From: Mycobacterium sp. 236(2023)
GTDB lineage: Bacteria > Actinomycetota > Actinomycetes > Mycobacteriales > Mycobacteriaceae
Reading direction: 5' to 3'
DNA: 64,000 nt
NCBI RefSeq assembly: GCF_029623955.1
Contig: NZ_JARSBP010000004.1
Span: 372,001-436,000 of the forward strand
Positions 50,880 to 60,264 of this stretch are shown piece after piece; positions within the stretch are counted from its first letter, which is position 1; each line of letters opens with the position of its first letter. Under the pieces are notes generated by a model. It was not told where the DNA came from and did no database searches. It saw nothing but the letters and a program-made list of their open reading frames with translations. The position numbers were made by a program, and so were the translations under genes.

Positions 50880-51839
50880 ATGAATCTGTTGCGACGTATG
50901 GCACAACGAATATCTGTAGGCGCACTGGTGGCGCTGCTCATTCCGGGACTCATCACGGTGGCGGGCGGATCGGCGACCGCAGGGGCGTTCTCCCGGCCCG
51001 GGCTGCCGGTCGAGACGCTGATGGTGCCGTCCCCGGCGATGGGCCGCGACATCCCGGTGAAATTCCAGGGTGGTGGTCCGCGGGCGGTCTATCTGCTCGA
51101 CGGCTTGCGCGCCAGGGACGACAACAGCGGCTGGGACATCGAGACCGCGGCCTTCGAGACCTTCTTCGAATCCGGACTGTCGGTCGTCATGCCGGTCGGC
51201 GGCATGTCGAGTTTTTACACGAACTGGCAGGGCCCGGCCAACGGCAACGGCGCCTCGTACAACTATCAGTGGGAGACGTTCCTGACCTCGGAACTACCGG
51301 CGTACCTGGCGGCCAATAAAGGCATCTCTCCCAGCGGCAACGCGGTCGTCGGCCTGTCCATGTCGGGCAGCGCGGCACTGATCCTGGCGGCGTACCACCC
51401 CGGCCAGTTCAGCTATGCCGGCTCCCTATCGGGATATCTGAATCTGTCCGAGGGTGTGTGGCCGCTGCTGGTCAGCATCGCGATGCGGGACGCCGGCGGC
51501 TTCAACTCCGTCGCGATGTGGGGACTCGGCGGCAGCTCGGCATGGCTGCGCAACGATCCGACCGTCAACGTCGGCCGCCTCGTCGGCAACGGCACGCGGA
51601 TCTGGGTCTACTGCGGCACCGGCAAGCCCGGCGAACTCGGGGGCGGCGGCGATGTGCCAGGCCAGCTCCTCGAGGCGATCACGCTGGACAGCAACCGGGA
51701 GTTCCAGCGTCAGTACCAGGCCGCCGGCGGTGGCAACGGTGTCTTCAACTTCCCGTCGAACGGAACACACGGCTGGGGCTACTGGGGTTCGCAGCTTTCG
51801 GCGATGAAGCCCGACATCCAGCGGGTGCTCGGCGCCTGA
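50880..51839 (+). CDS. Antigen 85-type mycolyltransferase
   Basis: Secreted diacylglycerol/trehalose mycolyltransferase, 319 residues. The signal peptide ends about residue 36; the mature protein begins FSRPGLPVE, as in other antigen 85 proteins. The nucleophile elbow GLSMSG places Ser162 (Ser126 of the mature form, the known catalytic position). VVMPVGGMSSFYTNW is the family signature; the catalytic His is in SNGTHGWGYW. The chosen ATG at 50880 gives the classic signal peptide. It makes trehalose dimycolate and mycolates arabinogalactan. A strong hairpin terminator follows. Confidence 0.95.
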   Translation: MNLLRRMAQRISVGALVALLIPGLITVAGGSATAGAFSRPGLPVETLMVPSPAMGRDIPVKFQGGGPRAVYLLDGLRARDDNSGWDIETAAFETFFESGLSVVMPVGGMSSFYTNWQGPANGNGASYNYQWETFLTSELPAYLAANKGISPSGNAVVGLSMSGSAALILAAYHPGQFSYAGSLSGYLNLSEGVWPLLVSIAMRDAGGFNSVAMWGLGGSSAWLRNDPTVNVGRLVGNGTRIWVYCGTGKPGELGGGGDVPGQLLEAITLDSNREFQRQYQAAGGGNGVFNFPSNGTHGWGYWGSQLSAMKPDIQRVLGA

Positions 51840-51848
51840 CAACCCGAA

Positions 51849-51880
51849 GGCCACCGCAGATCCCAAGATCTGCGGTGGCC
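51849..51880 (+). terminator. Strong hairpin after the antigen 85 gene
   Basis: Perfect 14-bp stem (GGCCACCGCAGATC against GATCTGCGGTGGCC) with a CCAA loop, 9 bp after the stop. No T-run follows. It also lies 18 bp beyond the stop of the convergent gene, so it may work on both strands. Confidence 0.85.
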
Positions 51881-51897
51881 CGGGTGTCGATCACACG

Positions 51898-52164
51898 TCA
51901 GTACGTCGGGACGAACACACCATTCAGCCAGACGCCCCAATGCTGCCAACCTTCATCCCACACCTGCGGCTGGCCGTTGGCCCACAGCGGGTCGATCGGC
52001 TTCGGCGGTGCGCCTGCCGGCGCCGTTCCAGCGTTCGGGCCCGCAGGGGGAGCCGGTGGCGGTGTCCAGCCGGGCTGCGCGGCAGCCGTGGAAGCAACTC
52101 CCATCGCGCCCGCGGCGAGACCGCCGAAGACGGCTGCGCTGGCGAGGACCTGGCTCAACTTCAT
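51898..52164 (-). CDS. Small secreted proline-rich protein
   Basis: An 88-residue exported protein. The signal peptide (KLSQVLASAAVFGGLAAGAM, ending TAAAQ) precedes a Pro/Ala-rich stretch (PGWTPPPAPPAGPNAGTAPA). A C-terminal part rich in tryptophan follows (WANGQPQVWDEGWQHWGVW). The function is unknown; the family is widespread in mycobacteria. Confidence 0.8.
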   Translation of the reverse strand: MKLSQVLASAAVFGGLAAGAMGVASTAAAQPGWTPPPAPPAGPNAGTAPAGAPPKPIDPLWANGQPQVWDEGWQHWGVWLNGVFVPTY

Positions 52165-52279
52165 CGTGAGAACTCCAATCCGGGTGACGACCCGCAGTCA
52201 GCGGGCTCGCAGGAGAACTATCCCGAAAGCGACCGCGGTAAACGCCGAAGCAGTGCATGGGCTGTCGCACACTGGGTCT

Positions 52280-52618
52280 ATGGCGGACGCGCGGCACAAC
52301 GAACTGGTGCGGATCGCCGACGGCGACGGCCCGGGTGCTGCGTCAGCGCGCACAGCGCTGGGCGGTGGACCTGTCCGCAAGCGGCTGCGTGCATCGATCT
52401 GTGCACTGGCCGAACACCGCGGAGTAGCCAGCAGTACGTGTCCTTCCGACGCTGCCCGCGCAGTCGGCGGTGCGCAGTGGCGCGAGTTGATGGACGAGGC
52501 CCGCGAACTCGCTCGCGAGTTGGCGGCGTCGGGCGTCGTCGACATCATGCAACGCGGGAAAGTCATTGACCCGCAAGCGCAGTGGCGTGGGCCGATCCGA
52601 ATCCGCAAGCGCGCCTGA
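52280..52618 (+). CDS. DUF3253 protein
   Basis: A 112-residue cytoplasmic protein. The C-terminal 70 residues match the DUF3253 pattern: RASICALAEHRGVASSTCPSDAARAVG, WRELMDEARELARELAASG, VDIMQRGKVIDP and GPIRIR. It resembles a winged helix, so DNA or protein binding is likely. The N-terminal part is unfamiliar. Confidence 0.85.
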   Translation: MADARHNELVRIADGDGPGAASARTALGGGPVRKRLRASICALAEHRGVASSTCPSDAARAVGGAQWRELMDEARELARELAASGVVDIMQRGKVIDPQAQWRGPIRIRKRA

Positions 52619-52727
52619 GGCTTACACGGGCCGCGAGAGTGCGACCAGATCGCCTACGAGCGCGTGATCACGCTCTGAGCGCACTCTCGGTGCACGGCGA
52701 GGTAAGCGTCGTGCCTAAGCTTCACGG

Positions 52728-53276
52728 GTGGCAGATGCGGACAGGGTGCGCTGGGACCGGCGCTACGCCGAACGGGAACCAGTGCCGAGCGGCGATATCG
52801 CCCTGCCCGCTGTATTCCGGCCGTTCATCGACCACTTCCCCACCGCCGGGCGTGCTGTCGAACTGGCCTGCGGGCCTGGGGCTGCGGCGGTCTGGCTGGC
52901 CCGGCGCGGCCTCGACGTCTGGGCCTGCGACATATCGCCAGTGGCGATCGCGCAGGGCAAGCGGCTCGCCGAGCATGCCGGTCAGGCCGAGTGCTGTGAA
53001 TTCCAGGTGGTCGATCTCGACGACGGGCTGCCTGCCGGCGTCCCGGCGGATGTGCTGCTGTGTAACAAGTTTCGCGACCCTCGACTCGACGGCGACATCA
53101 TCGGGCGGCTGGCGGTCGGGGGGATCCTCGCGATCAGCGTGCTGAGCGAGGTCGGCGCCTCCCCTGGGCCGTTCCGGGCCCGACGCGGCGAACTCCTGCA
53201 GGCCTTCTCGGCGCTCGATGTGATCGGAGCGGGCGAGGCGGACGGGGACGCGTGGCTACTCGGCCGCAGGCTGTGA
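52728..53276 (+). CDS. SAM-dependent methyltransferase (class I)
   Basis: A 182-residue methyltransferase. The SAM motif AVELACGPGAAAVWLARRG is at about residues 43-61, VWACDISPVAI at about 65, and motif IV at LLCNKFRD. Its overall form (WDRRYAEREP start, and a short length) resembles tellurite-resistance TehB-type and other small thiopurine/halide methyltransferase-like enzymes. The GTG at 52728 sets the start. The 3' end overlaps the next, convergent gene by 21 bp. Confidence 0.87.
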   Translation: MADADRVRWDRRYAEREPVPSGDIALPAVFRPFIDHFPTAGRAVELACGPGAAAVWLARRGLDVWACDISPVAIAQGKRLAEHAGQAECCEFQVVDLDDGLPAGVPADVLLCNKFRDPRLDGDIIGRLAVGGILAISVLSEVGASPGPFRARRGELLQAFSALDVIGAGEADGDAWLLGRRL

Positions 53277-53651
53277 TTTCTTCGTCCGCCGCAGCGCCGA
53301 ACCCCACAGACCGACCCCGATCCCGACGATGGCACCGCCGAGGCCGATGAGCTTCTGGGACTGCCCCAATTTGTCGTGCACACTCATGCCACCCAACAGA
53401 TCGGCCGCGTCCGCGCCGCCGGACGCCAGGAACCAGCCGCGAGTGTTGCGTCCTCGCGCACCGGAGGCGATGAGCATGCCCCCGATCAGCGCGTCGCGAT
53501 AGCCCATCGACCGCAGCAGCAGCATTGCCGTGGGAGGCGGCTCGTCGGGGTCACCCCACAGCTTGTTGGCCCGGAGCGGGTCAACGAGAAATTGGACGCC
53601 CGACGCGAGGCGAATGCCGCCGACGATCAGGGCTGCGCGATCCACGGCCAT
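53256..53651 (-). CDS. DUF4267-like membrane protein
   Basis: A 131-residue protein with about three to four hydrophobic segments (AALIVGGIRLASGVQFLVDP, GYRDALIGGMLIASGA and LIGLGGAIVGIGVGLWGSAL). The pattern resembles DUF4267. Its function is unknown. The ATG at 53651 is chosen over 53660. Confidence 0.72.
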   Translation of the reverse strand: MAVDRAALIVGGIRLASGVQFLVDPLRANKLWGDPDEPPPTAMLLLRSMGYRDALIGGMLIASGARGRNTRGWFLASGGADAADLLGGMSVHDKLGQSQKLIGLGGAIVGIGVGLWGSALRRTKKSQPAAE

Positions 53652-53697
53652 GACGGGCACCCTACGCGGATATCGACACCGCCAGTAGCGAATTCGG

Positions 53698-54180
53698 TCA
53701 GATACCCGCGGCGCCGTCGATCCGTTCGCGAATCAGGTCGGCGTGACCGTTGTGTCGGGCATACTCGCCGACCATGTGCAGATAGATCCATCGCAACGAC
53801 ACCTCGGTGCCCATGAACGGGCTCGCGTGGGCGAGCTCGTACCTCGCGCAGTTGGCGCGGGCCGCGTCGACCTCGCGCTGCCAGATCGCCACCGCCTCGG
53901 CGAACGGCACGGAATCGGAGACGTCGAAACCGCCGTCGTGGCCCTCGGTGTCAGCCGACGGATCGAAGATGGGCGGCGCGGTCTCACCGGCGAGGACACG
54001 GCGGAACCAGTTCCGTTCCACCTCCGCCATGTGCTGGACGAGGCCTTGGAGGGTCAGCGGCGACGGAGGCACCGACGCCCGGCGCAACGGTTTGTCGTCG
54101 AGACCTTCGCACCTGAGCAACAACGTGTGCCGCTGGAAGTCCAGCCACGCCTCCAGCGTGGTGTGTTCGTCGCTGTTCAT
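53698..54180 (-). CDS. DinB/DUF664-family protein
   Basis: A 160-residue four-helix protein of the DinB superfamily. Metal-ligand histidines are likely in QHMAEVERNWFRR (His about 44), and in WIYLHMVGEYARHNGHADLIRERIDG near the C-terminus. In mycobacteria, DUF664 members include putative mycothiol-dependent enzymes; this one may be such a transferase. The ATG at 54180 marks the domain start. It is divergent from the acyl-CoA synthetase gene. Confidence 0.9.
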   Translation of the reverse strand: MNSDEHTTLEAWLDFQRHTLLLRCEGLDDKPLRRASVPPSPLTLQGLVQHMAEVERNWFRRVLAGETAPPIFDPSADTEGHDGGFDVSDSVPFAEAVAIWQREVDAARANCARYELAHASPFMGTEVSLRWIYLHMVGEYARHNGHADLIRERIDGAAGI

Positions 54181-54271
54181 CGGAGGCGTCGCGCGTTGGC
54201 TTGCAGTCACGGCTGCCGATCCTGCCACCGGAATCCGACACCGGAGGCGCGGCATTGGGGAAGATCTTCGG

Positions 54272-55813
54272 GTGCACCATGACGCCCTGACCGTTCCGGC
54301 CCTCCTTGCCCGCGCCTCGCGTGAGTTCGGTGAGCACACCTACCTGGTCACCGAGACCGAACGGCTCACCTACGCCGACGCCGACCGCCGCTCCGCCGCA
54401 CTCGCGTGCTGGCTGCTCGCCCACGGTGCGGGCAAAGGCACGCGGGTCGGGCTGTTCTTCGCCAACGGCACGGAATGGGTGACGTGGTGGTTGGCCGCGT
54501 CGCGCATCGGGGCGGTGGCGGTGCCGATGAGCACCCTGTACCGGCCGCCCGAGATCGCGAAAGTCGTTCGGCTGGCCGACCTCGCTATGCTCGTCGCCCC
54601 GTCGAAGGTTCTCGACATCGACGTCGCGCAACGGTTCGAGCAGGCCTTCCCTGAGTTGAGCGGGCAGCGTGACGCCCGGCTGCAGATCGTGGGCGCGCCG
54701 TACCTGCGGACCATCGTGCTGACCGGCGGAGACGGTCCGTCGTGGGCGACACCGACCGGCGGTGAGGTCGTCGGCGCGGAGATTCAGGCGGCCGCCGAAG
54801 CCGAGGTCACCCCGGCCGACCTCGCGATCATGGTGCACACCTCGGGCTCCACCGCTGACCCGAAAGGTGTGCTGCACACCCACGGCACCCTCGTGCGCCA
54901 GACGTCGACCTGGCCCGACGCGATCCGCGCCGTCACCGGATCCCCCGCCGACCCGGTGATCCTGTCCGCGATGCCGTTCTTCTGGATCGGCGGCGTTTTG
55001 GCGGCGATGGGAGCCCTCCACCAGCCGATCACCCTGCTGGTGCTCCCCCGCCTCGACGCAGAGATCGCGCTCGACCTCGCCGAGCGTGAGAGGGCGACCG
55101 GGGTTGTCGGCTGGCCGGCGTTCACCCAGCGGCTGCGTGAACACCCCAGCTTCGGTGACCGTGATCTGTCCGCAGCGCCGATGCTGCGCGACGGTCCGCT
55201 CGATATCGCGATGACCAACGTCCCCGACGGATTCCCGGTGCACCGCACCATGTCCGAGACCGCAGGAGGATTCGCCTACACCGACATGGCGATCGTCGAC
55301 AGCGCCGGCGAACCGGTCGACGACGGTGCTGTCGGGGAACTCCTCGTGCGCGGTGTCGGGGTGATGGCCGGGTACAACAAGCGCGAGCGCGGCGACACCT
55401 TCGACGCCGACGGGTGGTATCACACCGGGGACCGCGTCTACCGCAAGGCCGACGACCCTCGACTGTTCTACGTCGGCCGGACCAGCGAGATGATCAAGAC
55501 GTCCGGCGCCAACGTGTCGCCGCTGGAGGTCGAGGCGGTGATCGAGGGTTTCGACGACATCGCCCAGTGCGTCGTCGTGGGGGTCGACGACCCTGACCGC
55601 GGTGAGGAGGTGTGCGCCGTACTGGTGCCCGCGACCGACAGCGTCGACGTCGATGCGGTGGCGCGACGGACCCGCGAGGCGTTGTCGTCGTACAAGGTCC
55701 CGACGCGCTGGGTCACCGCGTCCAGCGAGCAGATCCCCACCTTGCCCAGCGGCAAACTCAACCGAAAAGCGTTGCGCGAGTGGGTCAGTTCTCCCGGGGC
55801 AGGAGCTCGCTGA
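54272..55813 (+). CDS. Acyl-CoA synthetase/AMP-ligase (ANL superfamily)
   Basis: A 513-residue adenylating enzyme that activates a carboxylic acid as acyl-AMP and then acyl-CoA. Motifs are HTSGSTADPKGVLHTHG (P-loop, about residues 188-205), HRTMSETAGGFAY near 326, GWYHTGDRVYRKADDPRLFYVGR near 380-400 and the closing lysine in LPSGKLNRKALREW. The GTG at 54272 is chosen; upstream frame is overlapping the DinB gene. The substrate, a fatty or aromatic acid, is unknown. The gene ends 29 bp into the convergent LLM gene. Confidence 0.91.
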   Translation: MHHDALTVPALLARASREFGEHTYLVTETERLTYADADRRSAALACWLLAHGAGKGTRVGLFFANGTEWVTWWLAASRIGAVAVPMSTLYRPPEIAKVVRLADLAMLVAPSKVLDIDVAQRFEQAFPELSGQRDARLQIVGAPYLRTIVLTGGDGPSWATPTGGEVVGAEIQAAAEAEVTPADLAIMVHTSGSTADPKGVLHTHGTLVRQTSTWPDAIRAVTGSPADPVILSAMPFFWIGGVLAAMGALHQPITLLVLPRLDAEIALDLAERERATGVVGWPAFTQRLREHPSFGDRDLSAAPMLRDGPLDIAMTNVPDGFPVHRTMSETAGGFAYTDMAIVDSAGEPVDDGAVGELLVRGVGVMAGYNKRERGDTFDADGWYHTGDRVYRKADDPRLFYVGRTSEMIKTSGANVSPLEVEAVIEGFDDIAQCVVVGVDDPDRGEEVCAVLVPATDSVDVDAVARRTREALSSYKVPTRWVTASSEQIPTLPSGKLNRKALREWVSSPGAGAR

Positions 55814-56666
55814 CGAACTTCTCCAGGAACGTGTCGATGCCGCTGCCTCCTGCGGGCCGGATGACGAACTTGGTCAGCCCGGCGTCGAGGTAGCCGTCGA
55901 TCTGACGGTGCAGTTGAGTCCAGTCTCTGGCGATCAACTGGTCGGGGTCGAGGTCGGGGCGCCGCTTGCGGACCGCGGCGATGACCGGCGCGGGCAGCTC
56001 CCCGTCGCCGACGGCCAGGTTGATGCCGTAATGATCTTCGGGCACAACACGTTCGGCCTCTGCCGCTGCCTCGCGAATCGCGGCGACGGCGGTACGGGCT
56101 TCGTCGGGTGTGACGAAGCTTCCCAGCCACCCGTCGGCATACTTGCCGATCCGCGTGAACCCGGGCTGGGAGGCGCCGCCGAGCCAAATATCCAGGCGTG
56201 ACGCCGGTTTCGGCAACACTTCGATGTTCCGGGCGGTGAAGAACTCGCCCTGGAATGTGGCCTTGTCGTCATCGAGTGCGCTGCGCAGCAAGCGAAGTGC
56301 CTCGTCGAAAACCGCTGCGCGCTGGCCGTCGGGCACCACGAACGCGTCACGCTCGGCGGGCAACGCCGAGCGCAGACCGAATACCGGCAGGACCCTTTTC
56401 GGCGCCAACGCCGCCAGCGACGCGAGCTGTTTGGCGACCAGCACCGGGTGGCGCCCCGGCAGGACCGCCACCGAGGTGCCGACCTTCAACCGCTCGGTCC
56501 GGGCCAGCGCGTAAGTCATGCCGACGAAGGGTTCCACCGCAGGCGAATACACCAGCTCCGAGAGCCACAGCGAGTCCACACCCGACGTTTCCAGGTCGTC
56601 GACGACGGCACCCAACTGCTCGGGCGCGACATCGGGACCGAGTCCCACTCCGAAACGGATCTTCAC
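55785..56666 (-). CDS. LLM-class F420-type oxidoreductase
   Basis: A 293-residue enzyme. KIRFGVGLGPDVAPEQLGAV opens it; LWLSELVYSPAVEPFVGMTY is the typical second strand, with TSVAVLPGRHPVLVAKQLAS. A C-terminal GLTKFVIRPAG completes the barrel. The GTG at 56666 has AGGAGG, 8-9 nt upstream. It is the third LLM enzyme in the window, unrelated in location to the others. The substrate is unknown. Confidence 0.9.
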   Translation of the reverse strand: MKIRFGVGLGPDVAPEQLGAVVDDLETSGVDSLWLSELVYSPAVEPFVGMTYALARTERLKVGTSVAVLPGRHPVLVAKQLASLAALAPKRVLPVFGLRSALPAERDAFVVPDGQRAAVFDEALRLLRSALDDDKATFQGEFFTARNIEVLPKPASRLDIWLGGASQPGFTRIGKYADGWLGSFVTPDEARTAVAAIREAAAEAERVVPEDHYGINLAVGDGELPAPVIAAVRKRRPDLDPDQLIARDWTQLHRQIDGYLDAGLTKFVIRPAGGSGIDTFLEKFVSELLPREN

Positions 56667-56777
56667 CAGGTAGTCCTCCTGCGTCGATGTTCCACCCTGA
56701 CACGCAACGTCTGTGCCGTCGGACGGATTCCTCTGACCTCGGCCGTGGCGTGGCCGCGGCGATGACAGGATGAGCGG

Positions 56778-57530
56778 GTGGCAGAGCGCGTGACCTTTCC
56801 CAGCAGCAGCGGGCCGAAGCTCGCCGGGCTGATCGACCTTCCCGAAGGCGAGACCCGGGGGTGGGGTGTGTTCGCGCACGGATTCACCCTCGGTAAGGAC
56901 TGCCCGGCCGCGAGCCGGGTCTGCAAGCAGCTGGCCAGCGAGGGCATCGGGATGCTGCGGTTCGACAACCTCGGCCTCGGCCACTCCGAGGGAGATTGGG
57001 GCGACGGTTCGTTCTCCCACAAGGTGGAAGACACCATCCGCGCCGTGGAGTTCATGAACGGCAGCGGTCACGATGTTCGCCTGCTCGTCGGGCATTCGTT
57101 CGGCGGAGCGGCCGTCATCGCGGCAGCACACGGGTGTCCTTCGGTGGCTGCGCTGGCGAGCATCGGGGCGCCCTTTCAGCCGGCTCATGTCGAACACAAC
57201 TACGACGCCCTCGTGCACCGCATCGAAGCCGACGGTGAGGCGCAGTTCCTGGTCGGAGGCAAAGCCCTCACGCTGCGGCGCCATTTCATCGAGGACGTCC
57301 GCTCGGCGGATCTGCGGGAGCGGATCAAGACACTGCGCCGAGCCCTGCTCGTCATGCACTCGCCCACCGACAACACCGTCGGGATCGCCAACGCCAGCGA
57401 CATCTTCCGGGCGGCGCGGCACCCCAGAAACTTCGTTTCGCTCGAAGGCGCCGATCATCTGCTGACCGGCAAGAACCAGGCGGCCCGCGCAGCACGCATC
57501 ATCAGCGCCTGGGCCGACCCCTACCTGTGA
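56778..57530 (+). CDS. Alpha/beta hydrolase (OsmC-associated type)
   Basis: A 250-residue hydrolase of the kind often fused to OsmC. VTFPSSSGPKLAGLIDLPEG and GWGVFAHGFTLGKDC match that group, with LRFDNLGLGHSEGDW. The nucleophile elbow GHSFGG is at about residue 106 (Ser). The acid lies in MHSPTDNTVG and the His in EGADHLL. No OsmC domain follows here. The GTG at 56778 sets the start. Confidence 0.9.
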   Translation: MAERVTFPSSSGPKLAGLIDLPEGETRGWGVFAHGFTLGKDCPAASRVCKQLASEGIGMLRFDNLGLGHSEGDWGDGSFSHKVEDTIRAVEFMNGSGHDVRLLVGHSFGGAAVIAAAHGCPSVAALASIGAPFQPAHVEHNYDALVHRIEADGEAQFLVGGKALTLRRHFIEDVRSADLRERIKTLRRALLVMHSPTDNTVGIANASDIFRAARHPRNFVSLEGADHLLTGKNQAARAARIISAWADPYL

Positions 57531-57561
57531 CGCATACAGGCGGGGGCCGGCGCCACAGCTC

Positions 57562-58857
57562 TCAGTCCTGGCTGCCCGCGTCGGTCTTCTTGTCGTCCTT
57601 GCCGGCGTCCGCGGTCTTGTCCGCACCGGGCGACGTCGCCTTCTTGAAGCTGTCGGTCACCTTCGACACCGTCGAATTGATCGATTCCCGAACGTTCTTC
57701 ACCGCCTCGCTGGTGGCTGTGGGCTTGCGGTGCTTGGGACCGCTGGGGCTCTTGTCCTCGGGTAGCGGCAGGATCTCGACGGGGTCCTCGTCCGCAGCGG
57801 CCGATGTCGCCGCGGTGTCCGGATCCTCGAAGACCGGTCCCGGAATCGGCTTGTTGTCCGGATTCGGCACGAAGGGGGCGCAGATGGCGCACTGCGTGCC
57901 GAGCACGAACGGGTTGAAAGCCGTGTTCACCCCGGTGGCGAGGCTCGTCACGCTCTCGGCGGCGAACTCGGGTGTCACCGGCTTGATGTCGTTGACGTCG
58001 GGGGTCTCGGTCAGGCTGTCGTAGAAGCTCGTGAGCGGTGCCGCCGGGTCCAGCTTCACTGTCTCACCCGACCACGGGACCTCCGGACCGTTCTCGTCCT
58101 TGACGTAGCACTGGCCGTCCTCGCTGCACGTGATCGGCGCGCGCGTGGTCGGGAACGTGTAGCCCTCGGGCGAAAACATTGCGGCAACGTGTCGAAGGTC
58201 GAACATTTTGCTGAGAATTCCCTCGACGTTGTCGCACGCGCCGGGTCCGGTTCCGCTGCAGCCGACGTCCATCGGTAGCTGGGAGGCTGCGATGGCGGCG
58301 AACATGTTGCCCAGTGGCACGGACAACGCGGGGAAGGGGACGAGGATATTCGTGATCGCCTGGTAGCGGGACGGGTCCGCCGGGTCGGTCCCGAGGATGT
58401 TGGTCTGGCTGTAGAGCCACCAGTTGCCCGTGTAGCGCAGGTTCCTGCCGAGGCCCACGATGTTGCCCTCGGGCTGGGTCAGTGTGACCCCTTCGTAGGT
58501 CGGCTGGAAACTGAAGTCGCCCTCGGGGTCGGACCCCAATTGCACATTGCCCTCGCCCATCGCGAAAAGGACGTTGTACGGGACATTTGCCAGAGCAATG
58601 AACAGATTGGCGGGGATGTTGAGAGCATTTGTGCTGTCGGCGGTCGGCGTGAACGTACTTGTGGCGGGCATGCCTTCCGGGCTGTCGCACAACGCGCCGG
58701 CATCGCCGGGCCCGCAGGCGAGTGTGGCGGCGGCCAAGGCCACGTCAAGGCTTCGCTGCTGCAGCAGTTGCGGGGTCGTCACGGGACTCGCCGAGATGAC
58801 ACCCGCCCCAACGAGCGCGACTCCGGCGGTGATATAGGTACGTGCTGCTGTGGGCAT
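57562..58857 (-). CDS. Secreted mycobacterial protein of unknown function
   Basis: A 431-residue exported protein. The signal peptide is MPTAARTYITAGVALVGAGV with a cleavage in the ASP region. The mature N-terminal half (NIPANLFIALANVPYNVLFA, GNWWLYSQTNILGTDPADP) resembles large mycobacterial PE-like secreted families. The C-terminal 80 residues are charged and low-complexity (KHRKPTATSEAVKNVRESIN and a KTADAGKDDKK tail). Four or more Cys may pair (for example CSGTGPGACD and CAICAPF). The start is set at 58857; the longer frame is not coding-like. Confidence 0.8.
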   Translation of the reverse strand: MPTAARTYITAGVALVGAGVISASPVTTPQLLQQRSLDVALAAATLACGPGDAGALCDSPEGMPATSTFTPTADSTNALNIPANLFIALANVPYNVLFAMGEGNVQLGSDPEGDFSFQPTYEGVTLTQPEGNIVGLGRNLRYTGNWWLYSQTNILGTDPADPSRYQAITNILVPFPALSVPLGNMFAAIAASQLPMDVGCSGTGPGACDNVEGILSKMFDLRHVAAMFSPEGYTFPTTRAPITCSEDGQCYVKDENGPEVPWSGETVKLDPAAPLTSFYDSLTETPDVNDIKPVTPEFAAESVTSLATGVNTAFNPFVLGTQCAICAPFVPNPDNKPIPGPVFEDPDTAATSAAADEDPVEILPLPEDKSPSGPKHRKPTATSEAVKNVRESINSTVSKVTDSFKKATSPGADKTADAGKDDKKTDAGSQD

Positions 58858-59168
58858 GAGGCGCCCCCTCCAAGTTGCTATAGGTGGCCCCGACCGGTGG
58901 AAACGTAACCGGCCCGAGATGGGTTGTCCACCTATATGAGGCATTCTCTAATAATGTGTTGCTTTGCTAACTAGCACGTCAGTTAATTTTCTATGGACGT
59001 GCAGCAAAGTTCGTGCCTCGGCGACTGCGGAATCCGCGCCGATACGCCTTTCGCGCTCACGCGTTCGCACGGTTGCCCCGGACTTCGGTGGCCATTTCGA
59101 CGCCCGGGCGCCGTTCGGCCCCGTCAGCGCGCTGGTGTGAGCGACGGTGACGCCTACACTGGCGTGCC

Positions 59169-59603
59169 GTGCAGATCGTCGCCATCCACGTTGCGCCCGG
59201 CCGGAAGATCCCGACGCGTTCCGTCGAATCGGTCGAAGCCGAAGCGGGTAAGGGCCTCGTCGGCGATCGCTACCACGGCACCAGGCACCGGCACGTGACC
59301 ATCCAATCCCGCGAGCTGCTCGAGCGGGCCGCCGCCGACCTCGGCCACCCCATCGACCTCGGCGCGACGCGCCGCAACCTGACCGTGGACAGCGGAGACA
59401 TTCCGACCCGCCCCGGCGCTCGCCTCCAGATCGGCGATGTCGAACTCGAAGTCGTCCGCATGGCTGCACCGTGCCGCCTGCTCGACGACTGGATAGCGCC
59501 CGGCGCGGCCAGGGCGATGAGTCAGCGCGGCGGTTCGGTGTGCCGGGTACTTACTTCAGGGCCGATCACGGTCGGGGCTCACGTCGAACTCCCCCAGCAG
59601 TGA
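59169..59603 (+). CDS. MOSC-domain protein
   Basis: A 144-residue MOSC domain (MOCO sulfurase C-terminal), which carries molybdenum cofactor or sulfur. GKGLVGDRYHGTR (about 28-40), VTIQSRELLERAAADLG, GATRRNLTVDSGDIP, and the cysteine in MAAPCRLLDD are present. It may serve detoxifying reductases or Moco transfer. The GTG at 59169 is chosen. The divergent upstream region (58858-59168) is AT-rich with no gene. Confidence 0.92.
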   Translation: MQIVAIHVAPGRKIPTRSVESVEAEAGKGLVGDRYHGTRHRHVTIQSRELLERAAADLGHPIDLGATRRNLTVDSGDIPTRPGARLQIGDVELEVVRMAAPCRLLDDWIAPGAARAMSQRGGSVCRVLTSGPITVGAHVELPQQ

Positions 59604-59606
59604 CGA

Positions 59607-60155
59607 TCAGCCCTCGCCGCCGCCGACTTCAGCGGGCAGCGGTGGCGGCAGCGGCGTCGTCGATGTCGGCGTGGACGTCGATGGCGGCGCGCTCTCGGTG
59701 GGGGTCTCTGCCGACGACTCTGCCGGTGTCTCCGACGAACTCGCGCGGTGGAAGTCGACCATCGGTTCGTCGCGCAGTACCTTCTCCCCCGCACTGACCA
59801 CCAGAGCACTCGAGGTCACCAGGTAGTCGATGCCGTCGTTGGTCGCGGTGAACGCGCCGTCGGAGGTCTGCGACGCAGGCACGATCAGGCGGGCGCCGTC
59901 ACGAACCCGGACACCGCGGTACTCGTAGTCGCCGTCGGTGTCCCGGCAGATCGCCACGCGGGAACTTTCGGTGCTCCCGAAGACGACCATCACGTCCGGC
60001 GCCGCGCAGCGGGCCGTCGAATCGGTGTAGCCCCGACTGTCGTAGTCCGGGGCCGAGGAGGCGGGCGGCGCCGCGACGAGGAACAACGGAACCGCGGCGA
60101 CCGCGGTGAGGCCGGCCAGAGCGGAACGGGTGCGGAACTCTCGGAGGGAAGGCAT
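59607..60155 (-). CDS. Secreted protein with Ser/Thr/Pro-rich tail
   Basis: A 182-residue exported protein. The signal peptide (RSALAGLTAVAAVPLFLVAA, ending ASSAP) leads to a domain of about 90 residues (DYDSRGYTDSTARCAAPDVM, then AICRDTDGDYEYRGVRV) with a Cys pair. A tail of Ser/Thr/Pro/Glu follows (ETPAESSAETPTES, PSTSTPTSTTPLPPPLPA). The function is unknown. It converges on MOSC with 3 bp between stops. Confidence 0.75.
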   Translation of the reverse strand: MPSLREFRTRSALAGLTAVAAVPLFLVAAPPASSAPDYDSRGYTDSTARCAAPDVMVVFGSTESSRVAICRDTDGDYEYRGVRVRDGARLIVPASQTSDGAFTATNDGIDYLVTSSALVVSAGEKVLRDEPMVDFHRASSSETPAESSAETPTESAPPSTSTPTSTTPLPPPLPAEVGGGEG

Positions 60156-60264
60156 CACCTTCCACCAGACCACGCGATCGCGGATCGTGCGAATATCAGC
60201 CGTCGATGATCACGCATCGTTTGCGCTTCGAGACCCGACCGTAATGTCTGGTGCACCCCCGGCG

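Noticed and set aside
53984..55423. 479-residue minus-strand frame
   Set aside because: Antisense to the acyl-CoA synthetase.
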